Source of the DNA: Ficedula albicollis
Lineage: Eukaryota; Chordata; Aves; Passeriformes; Muscicapidae
Length of the DNA stretch: 64,000 nt
Direction of reading: 5' to 3'
NCBI RefSeq assembly: GCF_000247815.1
Contig: NC_021671.1
Coordinates: 28,040,463 to 28,104,462 of the forward strand
The first letter of the stretch is position 1, and each line of letters begins with the position of its first letter. The notes under the pieces were generated by a model, which ran no database searches, was not told where the DNA came from, and saw only the letters and a program-made list of their open reading frames with translations. Position numbers and translations under genes: made by a program. Shown in pieces: positions 44,101 through 58,043 of this stretch.

Positions 44101-46439
44101 AACTTCTCGGTGACTGACATTCTGGGAGGCAGGCATCTCTGTTTTCACCCAGGAAACAGGGCACAAGATCTCAGGTTTCTTCTGATACAGGATGAAGACT
44201 AATTTTTTCCATGCAACTGATTCTTTCTTTGAGGCCTTAGAGCCTCTTTCTTCAGTGATGCACTTTAGAGCATATAATGTATTAAATGAAGGTTTTCTAA
44301 AGAAAGAGATATCACCCCAGATAGCCTTAGAGCTCCTAACTGGCAACCTAAGCAAGCCAGCATTACTTATAAATGAAAGTAAAGTAATTGATAGCAGCAA
44401 TACAGACTTGGTATTCAGTTTCTCTGTCTGAAATTTCTGGCACTGCTCAGCACTGCAACTCAAAGTTGGCTTCCACAGGGTATTTAGTAATCTAATAAGC
44501 AATATTAATTTTATTTTCATTGAGTATTTGCTATCCATTTGTGTAGGATACTTGCAGTACTTATAGATTTGAGGCATTTTTGCTCCTCTGGAGAAGCCTT
44601 GCTCCAGTCTTTCTTGCTTGTTTCCCAACTTCCAGAACAGTTTCTTACATGGCAGATGCTTGCCAGTTTTTCTCTTTTCATGATCTGTAATATGAATAGA
44701 GGGATTTATTATGTCTTTCATTTATTTCTTTACTCTGCTCCAGACTCCAAGTGATGGCCTAATGATTTTCCTGGCAAGAGGAGCTGTCTGTCTCCTAGAA
44801 TTTTAAAAGAGAAATGTATTTTTTTCAATGACTTAAAGGCGATTCCTGTCTGGCTGTGTGGAGGGTTGATGTGAGGGTTTTTAGAAGACAATCTCTGCAT
44901 ATATGAAGCATTTGTTAAGAGTGCATTTCACAGCCTGTGGCACACACTGCTCATGCTATGCCAGAGCCTCTGGAACACGATTCAAAAATCATTGAATCAT
45001 TCACCTAATATCTGTGGGCTGGCAGCCACCCCTGCATTTTGTATTTGCCCTGCTGAGGACAGGCAGGGCAATGATTCCCATTTTGTAGCTCACAGTAACT
45101 TTGCTGTTGGGCCTGCCCAGCTGTTTGAAGACTGCCACCACAAGAAGGTTGTGCCCGTTCAGAAACTTCATCCACTGTCACCAGTGCCTGTAGGAACTGC
45201 TTCTGCTCTTGGCCAGGGCTGCACTGCAACAAAGTCAGGTCCAGGAAAGAGGTGAGCAGCACTGTGATGAGTGGAGACACCAAAATCCCCCAAACAATCT
45301 GTTGCAGTCCAAGGCATGAGAAAATCATTTGTGGCCTTGGGGAAGGTCAGTTGCAATTATAGAGAAGCAATGCAGAAGATGAAAAGCAAATAAGGGAAGA
45401 GCTGGGGCGTGATCAGAAGCAGTGGTTAATAATCAGATAGAAGGTACAATTAAGAGTGACTGTTCTGTGATGCCAAGTGGAGGAAGGGAGATAATCCAAT
45501 TCCAGTATCACTGCCAGAGCACCACACCAGTCTGCCTTCCCTTTATTTAGGCAGAAGGAGAGCACTACCAAATACACATCATCATTATGGAAAGAAGTGC
45601 TCATTTCTCTCTTATTCAATGTGCAATTAATTAAAAAGCTATTGTTTATTTGTAAAGTCACTATAAGGATGGGGTCAATTTTTTTAAAGTCTCTGAAGGT
45701 TGGGTTAGATTGAGCTTTGCTGACAACAGGTGGTCATAATCTTCCAGACTGATGAAGACAGTTTTGTTCAAATGTAGGGAAGTTCTCTAGATTTATAAGG
45801 ATTCTGTAGTAATTAAAAGTATTGAATGTTTATGATCAGGAAGACCTACTTAAATAAATCTGAATGTTTAGTATTTTTATTTGACATCTTCCAAAAGCTG
45901 TTTGCATTACAGCAGGAATCTTGGTCTCATCTCTTGTTTTATTCCTATAATTCATACTGCTTTGATGCAATTTTTCAAATGAAATGGTTTCTTTCCCCAG
46001 TGAGCTGGAAAGGCCTTGTGTTTATCTTAGATAACAACCGCATACATGAGCAAGTCAGGAATCTGATGTACACATAAAATTTAAACTCCAGTCCAAACCA
46101 TAGTAAAATAGATGTTTCCCCATGAGCTGAAGATCCTTCAAATTCTGCCCAAATTTAATTCAGACCTCTGAAAGAGAGGCAATCTAGGGACTTTTATGCA
46201 GAGTATATGGAGTTAGGCCTTTGCCCACGGCATTTCAAATGTTCAGCACACTGAGGAGGGACCACGTAGAGTGGTTTATACCCCCCAATGTAGTTCCAGT
46301 TCCAATCCTTAAGATGATTATCCTCACCCTAAAAGACTATGGCATTTCATACTGAGTACTCAAGACCAACTTAAAATGGCCAAAGGAACAGAAGGAATTT
46401 GTCTTTGCAGGTTGGATTTTGCAGTCACCATTTCAGATG

Positions 46440-46900
46440 TAACATAGAAACATCTCAAATTGGAAGGGATCCATAAGGATCACCAAGTGCAGCTCCCTGC
46501 TCCTTGCAGGACTACCCAAAACCAGGCCATATGACCAAGAACAGATGTTGCTCGGCCTTTGGCAGGCTTGCTGCTCCAGCTACTGGGGAGGCTGATCCAG
46601 GGCCTGACCACCCTCTCAGAGAAGAACCTTCTCCTAACCTGAATGTCCCCAACAGCTCCATTCCATTTCCTTGTCTCCTACAGTTGAACAAGAGAGAGGA
46701 GATCAGCACCTCCTCTGCTGATGCCCTTGAGGAAGTTTTGGACTGTGATCAAACCAAGTGACCTCAGCTACTCCTTGTGAGTCTGGCACTCAAGGCAGTT
46801 CACCTTGGTCACCCTCCTCTGGACATTCTCTAGTATTTCTCCTCTCTTGTACTACACATGAATGAGAATGGGGCTGAGTTTCTGCCCAGAGATGCTTGTG
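46440..46900 (-). mobile_element. CR1 LINE fragment, minus orientation
   Basis: It reads as reversed CR1 3' sequence: catctcaaattggaagggat, ccataaggatcaccaagtgc, gaagaaccttctcctaacct, and ggtcaccctcctctggacat. The copy is diverged with small indels. Confidence 0.85.
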
Positions 46901-48014
46901 CCAGAGACGTGTTCCAAAGGCATCCAGGAGAGAGAAGCTCTTGTATTTCTGTATCTCACCACAGCCAAGGTTTACTGGGGACCTGAACCAACGTGTGCCT
47001 GCTGTTAATGGTGAGTACAAACCATTGTCCTCTTACTCTCAGACATCTGCTCATAACAAGGTAAGTATAAGATTTGAGGAAATAATTGCCAGCAGCTTGC
47101 AGAAGGGTTTTTCCATGTGCTGAAATTAAATAACTTTCCCATTAATACCACAGTTTATGAGTGACTTCTGTTGCTGCTCCAGCTGAGCTGTCTCTGCGTG
47201 TGTTCAGGAGATCGTGTTCAGTCTGAGCCCTGAACACCATCAATACCTCCCTTGTTTTGTTCTGACCTGTGTGGAGTTCTGGTTTCCAAAGCTTTGGGCT
47301 TACCTCATTTCATTTTGTTAATCTGAAGTGTGCCAAAATCTGACATCATGTGTCAAAGCTCTAGTGCAGAGAAAGGGCCAGAATCAAAATCTTGAATTAT
47401 CCTAAGTGTAGTGTCAGAATAGAGGGCCCTTGGAACTGAAGCCACTTCCCTGATGCCTGCCATCACACTTAGCAGGAATTTGGATGCAAAGAAAATGAAA
47501 AATAAAAGCAGACTTGGTTTAGGACATAAATGCTCTTGAGTCACTAAAAAGTGACATTGGAAATGTGCATCTTCAACCTATGATCAGGAATCCCTCCAGG
47601 GACAAGAGCCAAGTGAATCAGTAAACTTGGTTGTGCTGAGAGAAGAATGCCTTTAACTTGAAAGAACCTAAATCTAAAGTTAACAGTGAAGTGAAGGTCC
47701 TTTTGAAAGTTTTATGGAAGGACAAAGCAGCAAGAACCTGTTGCACTAGAAATAAGCTAGTATATATTGACTCATCTACTATATATCTACTATGTATCTA
47801 CTAGTATATCCAGTATATATGTGATCACATCTACTGACTAATTTGGACCTTTGTGTAAGTATTATTTAAAATGAAGGTCAAACATAGCGTGTTGGAGATC
47901 TGGCTATTCAAATGCAGAAAGCAGCTGTTTTAAACTAGGTTTAGTCCCCTTTCTGTCTTGTGCAGCCCAACAGATACAGAGAACCACAAAACTGCACCCT
48001 TCCCCAAAATCAGA

Positions 48015-48100
48015 GCTCTTTTTTGTAAAGATTGAGTCAATTCAGTTGAACTCAATGATCCTAGTGGTCTTTTCCAACCTAAATGATTCTGTGATTCTAA
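48015..48100 (+). mobile_element. CR1 LINE 3' end
   Basis: The stretch ctcaatgatcctagtggtct, then tttccaacctaaatgattct and gtgattct, is the CR1 terminus in plus orientation; only the last part is kept. Confidence 0.8.
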
Positions 48101-48136
48101 TTCAGGATTACTGAAAGGTTCCAGGTTCAAGATTTG

Positions 48137-48172
48137 GCTTGTTCTTCTTGTTCTTCTTGTTCTTCTTAACTG
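48137..48172 (+). repeat. (TTCTTCTTG)n short repeat
   Basis: Three to four units of nine bases directly after the CR1 tail. Confidence 0.8.
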
Positions 48173-50731
48173 CTCCATGTGTATCTTCTGTTACATGTTC
48201 ATAACTTTTGTGTGGGTGAGGTTTTGGTCTGCACAGGTGCTTAAGAAATGCCTATTCTCCGAATGAACATATATATTGATGAGCAAACAACAGCACATGG
48301 AGTATGTCCAATTGTTATTTGAGTTAGTGTTCAAATTTTTATTTTCCTGGGCAAGGGGCAGAGGCACGGACCAGGTATGTTTTTGTAGTGCAGGCTGAAA
48401 CTTTGGGAGCCATCAGGTTATTTCTCATATTAAATTGTATCCTTAGGACTAATTATGGTAACAAGCATATATGTAGAGCCTAGGATCAATTAATAAAGAA
48501 AAAATTTAAAGTAAATTCAAAGTTTTACAGTTAGAAGAAATTGCATTTGCTCTGAGGCCAGCTGTATGGTATGTCTCATGTGTTTATGAATCCAACAGCA
48601 CATTTTAATGGGACATGTGACCATGCCTGTACACATATTTAAATAGAAATAGATATGCCTATATAAGGGAGTTATGGCAGTGTGACTGTTTTAGCTGTGT
48701 GAAGTTACATTTCATTCACTAGGCATTTCTGCAGCCTCATCTGCACCCTGTCCCACTTATGAATATCCTCAGGGTCTAGTGTGGACACTGTAAACTCCTG
48801 ACACTTACAAACTGCTGCTGCCATAGAGGCTGAAGAAGCAAAGCCCTTCCATTATCATGAGCTCACAGCAAATGTTTTCTTTCCAGAGACAGATTTTTTC
48901 ACTGGCTCCATCTCCACAATGCTTTTCTGCCTGTCCTCACAGCATTTCCCATCCCTGACAGTGATTCAGGCAGCAAGGCAGCACAGTATCCTTTCCTTGG
49001 AATCACAGCATGCTGCAAAGCCAGGACTGAAGGCTCTGTGCAAATGGAGATGGAGATTCCCACCTTTACAGCTGATCTTCTGACAGATGGCACAGCTCCC
49101 AACACCAAGGTTACTCATGAAAAAGCAGTTATGGAGATGGCTCTGCAGAAAGGCAGTGAAAGCTGTCCTTAGCGTAGTTTAAGTATCTTTGCAAAGAAGT
49201 ACCTTTTCCCTACCACCATCTGCTATTCCCTTAGATACTGCTGGGAGATGCTACATGTTCTGGATGCTCTGTCTGGATGCTTCCAGGCCTTGGCCACAGA
49301 CCAGAGGCTCAGGCATTTGCCCAGTCACACTAATAAAACTTTATTACTTCACTTCAAACAGTCCTTTCTGTATAGATTGTGAAAATAAAAAGCTTATAAG
49401 ATTAGAGGACCCAGTTCTGCACTGAGCTGTGTTCAAGGGGCATTTATATGTTTTACACACCTTCTGAAGCCCACTGGCCAGCTTGAAGTCAGAAGAATTT
49501 GCCGCTTGGTTTGAGAGATCTGCTTTCCTCACAGTACAGTAGAGTTGCTGGAGAGATGTCCATGGAAGTCAAAGGGATGAATTGTAGGGCAGGGCTTTAA
49601 GCAAATGTCTAGTAGGTGGCTGCATCAAGAGTTTTCAGTATCTATCTCAATGGCTTCATTGATAACAAAAATAATTTTAAAAAATAAGACTTTCAGATGT
49701 GACCTGAAAAATGTATACAGGAAATCAAGATGCTACAGAACTGTGTAATAAGAGATAGTCTCTGTTTTACCAACTCAGAGTTTCACAGAAGATGGAAAGA
49801 CACAGCAGATCATAATAATAAAGACATACTACTGACATGGCATGACAGTTATTTATGAAAACTGGATAATATGCATGTTGCTCTTGGAAAGAGAAAGATA
49901 TGTAAATATTAGCATAAATAAATATTCAGTGTTGTATTCAGCTGAAAGAGGCCAGCATCTTTTCCTAAAAGCTCCTTGCATTATTTGTACAACAAATCCA
50001 CTAGGAAAAAAAAGAAAATAGGTTTGAAAATGACTTCTAAAAAAATTAGGTATATTGCAGCTTTATATTCCTCATCAACATAAACAAAATCTCAATTCAC
50101 AGATAAACAATCATGGTCTTGTAGATGCTCAGGAAAAAGGGACAGAAACCTGTGAATCATCTGTTGCTGTTGCAATTATGCTGGAACCAAGCAGATGCAG
50201 TGTCTCAGGGAATCAGCCTGGGAAATGATGTCTTGATCAAAATCTGGGAAGGACCTGTAAGAGACCTTGGAGGTGAACCCAAGTAATGGCTGCATACCAC
50301 CTTAGTCCTCACTTGTTTGAATGAAGTGTGATGAGAATGGACAAAATTAATATCAGATGTAAACAACATACATGGTCTGTGAGGCAAAAGGAATGTCCCA
50401 TTTATCACAGTATCTGTTTACTACAAACAGTCACCTCATCTCAAAATACAGTCTATTTTTTTCCTGTAGAAGCCTATGACATCAAGCATGAATCTGGGCT
50501 CCATTGCCCATTTAGCAGGTGGTTAGCAGGTGTTTCAGTGTATCCAGCCCATACAGTTTCACCTCTCACTCTGCTTTTTCCCCACCCACATTTCAGTGAC
50601 TTTTTTTTCTCTGACACTGAAAAAACATGATAGGGAGACTGAATTCCTGCTCTCATTCTATTCCTCCTATATATCTGCTTCCATACATTCATAGGCAAAG
50701 GATATCTCTTGTTTTGCTACCCAGTGCTGTA

Positions 50732-50885
50732 GTTTGCTGAGGAGGAATAGAGCAGGAATAGAACCAAAAGAGAGCTCCCTTCAAGTTGCTGCACACAGAA
50801 CCCACAAAGTTTGCTGAGGAGGAATAGAGCAGGAATAGAACCAAAAGAGAGCTCCCTTCAAGTTGCTGCACACAGAGCCCACAAC
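50732..50885 (+). repeat. Two-copy tandem duplication, 77-bp unit
   Basis: Units gtttgctgaggaggaatag ... cacacagarcccaca at 50732 and 50809. They differ at one base that I noticed. Confidence 0.95.
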
Positions 50886-52713
50886 TCCTCCTATGCCAAG
50901 GCATTTTGTCACATTTTGAGCTGACCCTCCCACTCCCCTGTGCAGAGCTTTATTCCAGGGTAGCAGAAAGTTCTCCATGGAGACCAAGTAAGACTGAAGA
51001 GCTTTGATTTTGTCCTGCTCCTACAGAAGCACCCTCTTCACCTCTGCACAAAATACATCTGGTGACTTGAGGGCTCCATCTGTGGGGCTGCACGGACAGG
51101 AAAAGGGTCTTATTACTGGGGATGCAAGCCTTGCAAATACCAGCCTAACTCTTGGTCATTTTAGTCCAGTCTCAACATCTACTCACGGCTTAGATCTTCT
51201 CAGCTTAGAGAGGCTTCTCTTGGTTTCTTGTGTGTGCCGTCCTGTCCTGTTGAAAACACTGGTTTTGTGGTCTAACCACACAGGGCATAGGGACTCTGCT
51301 GCTGAAGTGACAGCTCTGTGTCAGGAGAAGTGTCTGTGACTGACACCCAAAGGAAACAAAAAAATTAGGGGTAGAAGAAGCATAGTAGGGACAAGTGCTT
51401 CCTAGACTGAGCTGGTTTCTATTATTAGCATCAAAATGTGGTAATTTCACAGAATACTTTGGACAATGAGGTCAAAAGGAAAGAGAGGAAGACGTGTAAC
51501 ATGTTCCACTTAACCATTCAGAATATGAGGGCCTCTGAGCTGTAAAAAAAAGGATGGGGAAGGGCCAGGGAAGGAGAACCCTACTAAAAACCTCAAAACA
51601 AAATTTTCTGCTATGGTTTTCTCCCTTGTGGAGTACTTTGGGCTGCATTGGCTCAACATCTTTTGTCTTCTTCTTGCATGTCTAAACATCCAAGGCAGCA
51701 AGCCAGAGTCCATCTCCTGGACAGTTAAACCTCCCTGGCAGCAAGTCATAGTCCACCAGCTACTTTTAACTCTTTTTTCTTTATTGATAACATATCATTT
51801 TATAAAACAAAGTACATGTAAGACTGAACTGCTGCTTAAAGTGTCTTAGCCCTGACGGTAGAGAATGCATTTTAAAACCTGTCACCTTTTTTAATTTCAA
51901 CCCTACATCTCCTCTTTATCTCCACAAGCAGCCCATGCCACCATATGCACCATTAATTCTGGTACTTTCAAATCAAGCAGAAGAAATAAACTAGGCTGTA
52001 GCCCTTCCTTTGTGCTGCCATAATGAACCAAGCTATGCATTGGGAAGACAGAGTGCTGACATTTCAACTTTTAATGGAAGAACTTCTTTCCCACAGAAGT
52101 ATCAACAGGGAACAGAGGATCATCCTCTCTTTTAAAAGTAATGGCCAAGTTCCTCAGCTGTTTTTGAGCCAGCATGGGTACAGCCACGAGTGGGATGGTG
52201 TAGAGGTGACCCTTACAGGGCTGAAGGTGCAGCTGAGCTAAAGCAGAGGCCACTGTAAGTCACTGCTCTAGCTGAACAACCTCGGATCTGACACTCAGAA
52301 CCCACCTGCTGTTTGCATGTCCTGTACTGTCTCCAGCTAAATTCCAGTGATTCATCTCATTCACTGCCTTATTCTGTTCAGTAGCCAGGAATCCTCACCC
52401 CCCGGCATCACACAGTGTCCTGCAGGAGGACCCAACCTGCAGGGTTTATGCTCTTTCTTCTGTTTATTTATCTTCATTAAATCCTTAACACAAGCACAAT
52501 TTTAAGAATTGGCAAGCTGCTTCTCTCATGTGTGAAAGGAATGCTGCAGTTATGATCTTTTCAGTGGATGTGAGTGCTGTGAAAATGAAACACTGGAACA
52601 GTGGACTGCAGTAAGAGCCTGCCATCTTATTCCTCTCTAAGGATCTTTGGAGAGGAACAGACTCACTCGACATTACTGGGATATCTCTCCATGGCTGGTG
52701 GATGTTCCTCTAG

Positions 52714-52815
52714 AACAGCTTCAAATGTTGACCCACCTGTCTCTATTCACCCTCTGCCTCTTCTAACAGCTTCAAATGTTGACCCACCTGTCTCTACTCA
52801 CCCTCTGCCTCTTCT
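52714..52815 (+). repeat. Two-copy tandem duplication, 51-bp unit
   Basis: Units aacagcttcaaatgttgac ... accctctgcctcttct at 52714 and 52765, differing at one base (tattc/tactc). Confidence 0.95.
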
Positions 52816-55079
52816 TCCCAGCTGAGCCACCCTACTACATTCTACAGACTTCACTGTTCTCCTTTCCAGGACGTTTTTGATTCAGAGGAAACTGCAGTGC
52901 ATGCCAGAATATGGCTCTAATTCCATATTTCATTGTCCAGGGTTTATGAAGAGTACGGTGAGTTCCTGAAGTTAAAGGAGTACATCAGTAAAACAATTAG
53001 GAGATCAGTTTGACAAATGTTGCTGTACATTACTGCTCTTGAGGGGTTGTCAGTGTGGAACTTGGCTCTTGACTCTCCTCATTTTCTATTAAACTTGTAA
53101 AACTGCCTGTCAAGGGAAAGGAGAACTTTGTAACTGAGACTTAAAACTCGACCAAGCAAAGCTGCTCAGAATATATGGAGGAAACAACCTTGCCTGGATG
53201 GGACAAGTGAGGCACAAGGAGCTCTCTTCCCTCACTGAGACTGTACTACACATTGTCCTGGGCTTTGTGTCACTACAGCACACATGGATGGAGGGCACTG
53301 GACTAAATGAGGCACCAACTGACATGAGAAAATGTGCAGGGTGCCTCACTCACTTCTGGGCTTCAAAAAACTTAATTTGAAGGGATAGTACAATTCACTA
53401 TGTTGTCAAAGGAATTTTTTAAGATGCTTTGAGCTAGGAAAAATAATTAATCAAACTTTATGTTAAGTATTTAGAAGTGTAATTGAAATTATGCCTGTAA
53501 TAAAAATTTCATTACTACATCTGCTTTCCACATTGATTTATTCTTATGGTGATGGCATAGTTTTGAAATTCAAGAGGCATTTTCCAGAGGAGTTTCCTCA
53601 TGCATTCCAAAAACTGATGATCTGTTCCAGTTTGGACTGGTATAAATACCTCTGTGTAGACATTTTTACCCACATACAAATGAATGTAACTATTCACAAT
53701 GCCCACCAAGGTTTTTTTGTTTTGTTTTTTCTTCAGTCATGCTTCTGATGTGTTATTGTTGGTACCTTTCAAACACACCTTTATTAATCATGTTGCAGAG
53801 GTATATATACAGTTTATATAAACTTAGGCTCCATTGGTATGACAATATTTCAAAAACAGGTACTTCTCTGAAAACCTTTTCTTTACTTCAGTTTTCAGAG
53901 GTTTGTTGTCTTGATATGGTTATGAGCTACAGCACAAGAATGGTCTCCAGTACAGTATCCACACTTTTCATTATCTAGCTTTATTAACAAATAAATAACA
54001 CAACGGCTTTGGGCATCATGTAGCAATTGTTTGCTTGATGTTTTGTTGGAGTGTTTTTGTAAAGGCCATGTACCTGTCCTCAGGTATATTCTCCTATGAC
54101 TTTAAATATACCTGACATTTAACTTGACTTTTATCTTGCTCTTTTCAGTCTGCCTCTTGCTCCCATTGGGGTATCCCATGTCTTCACACAGCACACATGG
54201 AACTCCTTGTCACAACGTTTTGTGAATGCTAAAAGTTTACAGAATTCAAAAATTGACTGCACAAATTTGTGGACGAAAAGTGTACTGAAGGCAATTAAAG
54301 AATTTAAACCTGTTTTTGACAAACATATACCACAAATGAATGTGTGATTCACTTATTACCCATGCCTCTGAACAATGCTGTAAACAGCTTTACCTTTTCA
54401 AGTCCCTTTTAGAGAAGTCAGGCAGAATCTTTAAAATCTTGTGCTAATAAAACACACCTGGGATACTGACTGGCACCAGGAAGCAGAATTTTTGAAGAGA
54501 ATTGCCCAGAAATTGTCTTTCAATAGCCATATTTTAGTCAAATATTCAGTGGCCATTTATCTCAACCTCAAGGCTACTTCTGTTGTTCCTTCCACTTCCT
54601 CCATTATTCCCTTATACTGCTCAGCTGAACTAAGGCAATGTACTTCTCAAGGGACTGTACCAGCAACCATGCCAATAAACATTATTTATATACCATGAAC
54701 CGAGGGAATTTACTTGCCTGCTGTCATGACCCTGTGTTACTGGGCAAGGCAGCTTACTAAGCATCCTGAATTTCTCCTCAGCAATGACTGGCTCACCTTT
54801 CTGCTGGGCACTCAAATAATGAGAGGAGGAAACAGTTCCCAGACTTTTTGAGGAATACAGTAGTAGTCCGAGTACTGGGGCAAAGTTAAGTGCATTGGGG
54901 CCATTTAAGCTGCTTCACACTTAATAGTCTCTGTGACTGATTTCTGAGCCTGTACCAGACTGTTTACAGAAAACCACTGTAAATTACAATAGTACAGAAG
55001 AGATGAAATAAGTATGAAATAAGTAGCTGGAGAGTCATCCCTATCAGTGGTCCTGGAAGATGGAAAGAGTTGAGGTGCT

Positions 55080-55365
55080 GTCTGGTATTGTTCAGTATGG
55101 TCACTGATGGCCTTGGATATAAAGTACAGTAAATTTGCAGAGAATATAAAGTTGGGAGAGACTGTTGAGTGTTTTGGAGGGATTATGCTGTTAGACAGAC
55201 TTATAATTCAAAATTATTTTGAAAAATCATTGTTTTGGCTGGAGATATTCAAGAGCTGTTTGGATGCAATCCTGAGCAATGTGTTCTAGAATGACCCTGC
55301 TTGAGCAGGGAGGTTGGACCAGGTGATCCACTGTGGTCCCTTCCAACCTGTGATTCTGTGAATAT
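55080..55365 (+). mobile_element. CR1 LINE fragment with 3' end
   Basis: It includes ggagatattcaagagctgtt, tggatgcaatcctgagcaat, gagggaggttggaccaggtg-like wording and the terminus cttccaacctgtgattctgtga. The 5' part from 55085 (ctgatggccttggatataaa) fits diverged CR1 coding sequence. Confidence 0.85.
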
Positions 55366-57557
55366 TGCCCAGTCATTGTGCATCACCCTTGAAGAAAGAT
55401 GTGGCCCACAAAGAGTGTGATGACATAGAGGCTAGAGGAAAGCAAAGGGAAGGTCTGGTAGCTTAGAAAACATGACCTGAAAAGAAAGACCAAACAGATT
55501 GATCGTGTCCAAAATAAATAAAAAAATACTTCAGGAACACTAAGGATCAAAATCTCACAAGTGACCAACCTCAGTTCCAAAGAATGCACTACCATAGTGA
55601 TAACCTGTAGGAAAAAAAGGCAAAAATCCTTCAGACCTGCAGTGTGCCACAGTAAAGGAGGAGAAGAAATCAAGGACATGATGGAGGCCTTCAGGCTAAG
55701 TGCTGACAAGGCACTTTTTGGGTGAGAATGCAAACATTATCTGCCAGAAAGACACATATTACAAGAACTCTTAACAGCCCTTGCCAGCCTAACCGTGGAG
55801 TGTGGGAACTCCTTTTGGGCACAAATCTAGCAAATTGTTTAATTTTGACGTTTGAACAAGATACATGTGCCAGGCATCTGAGAAACCAAGATCTTAGGAA
55901 TACTGATTAAGAAAATTCAGGTCCAAGTTACACATGAAAAGGGTGAAAAAACCCACAAATTTTGGGCTTCGGAGACATTCGGCAACATAAATATAAAAAT
56001 AAGTATTATCACACAATGGATTGAATTAATTAATAGTGATTACACAATGCATCCAGAACACACCTGTTGAGCAGTATTCTCATCGGTATCATGTAATGAT
56101 ACATAGATCCTTCCTCAATTTCACTGAAGTGGTGGGACTCCAAAATCACAGTAAAAGCTCCCACTGATAGTATGTAAGTTCCATTTTTCACTTACCTCTA
56201 GGAATTTTCTCAGTCAAATTAACAGGTCATGGAGTCGCTTTGCCTTTTTATAAGACAGGTTTCCTGTTCTCCAACAGTCTCCAATAACAGTGCTTCAACC
56301 CCAACTTCACTGATTTATCAAAAGTAAATTGCTCAGGACTTGACACAATAGATAATAATTTTTTCAACATTTGGGGGACAATTTTCCAGGACATGTCACA
56401 AGAAACAGCCTAATGTATGCTTCCCCTTCACATCTGCTAATATCACTACATTATCTTTATATCATTATCTTTATTTAACATTATCTTGCTTACTTGCTCT
56501 CTGTAAACACCCTCACCTTAATTTTTCCTTTTCATTGAAAACTGAGGTAATGTATTTATTCAACATTTGGAACAGCCTTCATCTCATCCCTGGCATATCT
56601 TGCTTCTTTGAATCACTTCTATTTATGCAGTTGAAGAATTCTTTGTTATTTGTTATCCTTTTCTTTGCAACATCTGGTTCAGCTAGATTTTTATCCATTC
56701 TTTTTCTCTGACCCTGCAGTTTCCAACTCAGCAAACTGTACTTCTCCCATTTCTTGTAGGTTCATTCATTTTCAGGTAGTTACTTATCCACTAGCTCCAC
56801 AATTATTCTTGATCTATTCCAACCTCTTTTATGGGATGTAAGTGCTATACAGGATTTTCCATTTTGGATTTAAAATAAGTCCATGATTCTTCCATGCTCA
56901 AATGCTAGGTCCATGCAGCCTCACCAGCCATTTTTCATAGCTTCTTAATGTTTGCCCTCTGGTATCTAGGACTGCAGGATATTGTTGTAGATCTATTCTT
57001 GGTTCTCAAGAAATTTGCAGTCAATAGTGTTAGTCATTCATCAAAGGTTATTTTTCTATAATCAAATTATTTTTAAAGGATTTATAATATCCTTGTATTT
57101 TACTGAAAAGGACTGTAGAACAACTTCTCTTTATGTTGTTGAGTCTGATCAGTAACTGTTGGTATATAAAAGGTTTATTGCCCATCAGACCAAATAATGC
57201 ATGCTGTGTATGGTCTTTGTCTTGCAGCTGTTCAGGGAATTGAAGTTTTCCCCAACCTTGCTGTTATTTACTGTTGATGAAAACTTCTATTCATAGCCAT
57301 TTCCAAACCTGAGAGTCTTTACCAGATTTTGGGGCATTTGTATCACTCTTATCCACTGCCACTTTCAAACAAATTTATTATTTGTACCATCACCATCTCC
57401 GTTTTCTCAGTCTATTACTTCATTAATTTCTATTAAAATAGTAATTAATAGTACAATTACTATCTCTACCCTATTTTTTATCCTTTCTTCTACCTCTTCA
57501 GGTTAGAGGATGCAAAGAGAAAAAAAGTGGATTTGTGTTTGGCCTCAGCTGCTGGCT

Positions 57558-57706
57558 TACTTATCTTCATAGAATACAGGGGTAGTACATGAGAAAGCTG
57601 TCTCTTTCCATCTAACCATTTCCCGGGGAAATACTTATCTTCATAGAATACAGGGGTAGTACATGAGAAAGCTGTCTCTTTCCATCTAACCATTTCCAGG
57701 GGAAAT
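57558..57706 (+). repeat. Two-copy tandem duplication, 74-bp unit
   Basis: Units tacttatcttcatagaatac ... ctaaccatttcc at 57558 and 57632. The first ends tcccggggaaa and the second tccaggggaaa. Confidence 0.95.
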
Positions 57707-57795
57707 CTGCCAAAGAGTGAAGAACTTACATACATGTATACATATACATTTAGAGGTTGGAACAGAAGAAAAACAAGAATGTTAAGTAGAGTTGT

Positions 57796-58043
57796 GCTTT
57801 TTGCAAGTGGGAGAACACAACATAAGCAAACCACTTGGCAGCCTATCAAAAACATTTTTCACATTTTCATTTGTGAAAACAATTGTCGGGCCCGCTGGCC
57901 GTGCTGGACGCCACAGGTGAGCCCGGCACCTGCCCCGCCGATGCGAGAGCCCCTGCTTTTTGCAAGTGGGAGAACACAACATAAGCAAACCACTTGGCAG
58001 CCTATCAAAAACATTTTTCACATTTTCATTTGTGAAAACAATT
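57796..58043 (+). repeat. Duplicated 89-bp AT-rich segment separated by a 70-bp GC-rich insert
   Basis: gctttttgcaagtgggagaa ... tttgtgaaaacaatt occurs at 57796-57884 and 57955-58043. The spacer 57885-57954 is strongly GC-rich with several CpG dinucleotides, unlike its surroundings, and contains cgccacag|gtgagccc, a good splice-donor match. Confidence 0.93.

Noticed and set aside
44035..44721. 228-codon minus-strand open frame
   Set aside because: It has no recognisable motif or domain and an ordinary composition. At this length in 64 kb on two strands it may be chance; I found no family match by eye.
56440..57010. Possible ancient transposon in T-rich sequence
   Set aside because: It is vaguely similar in style to old LINE antisense sequence, but I could not anchor any motif, so it is not annotated.
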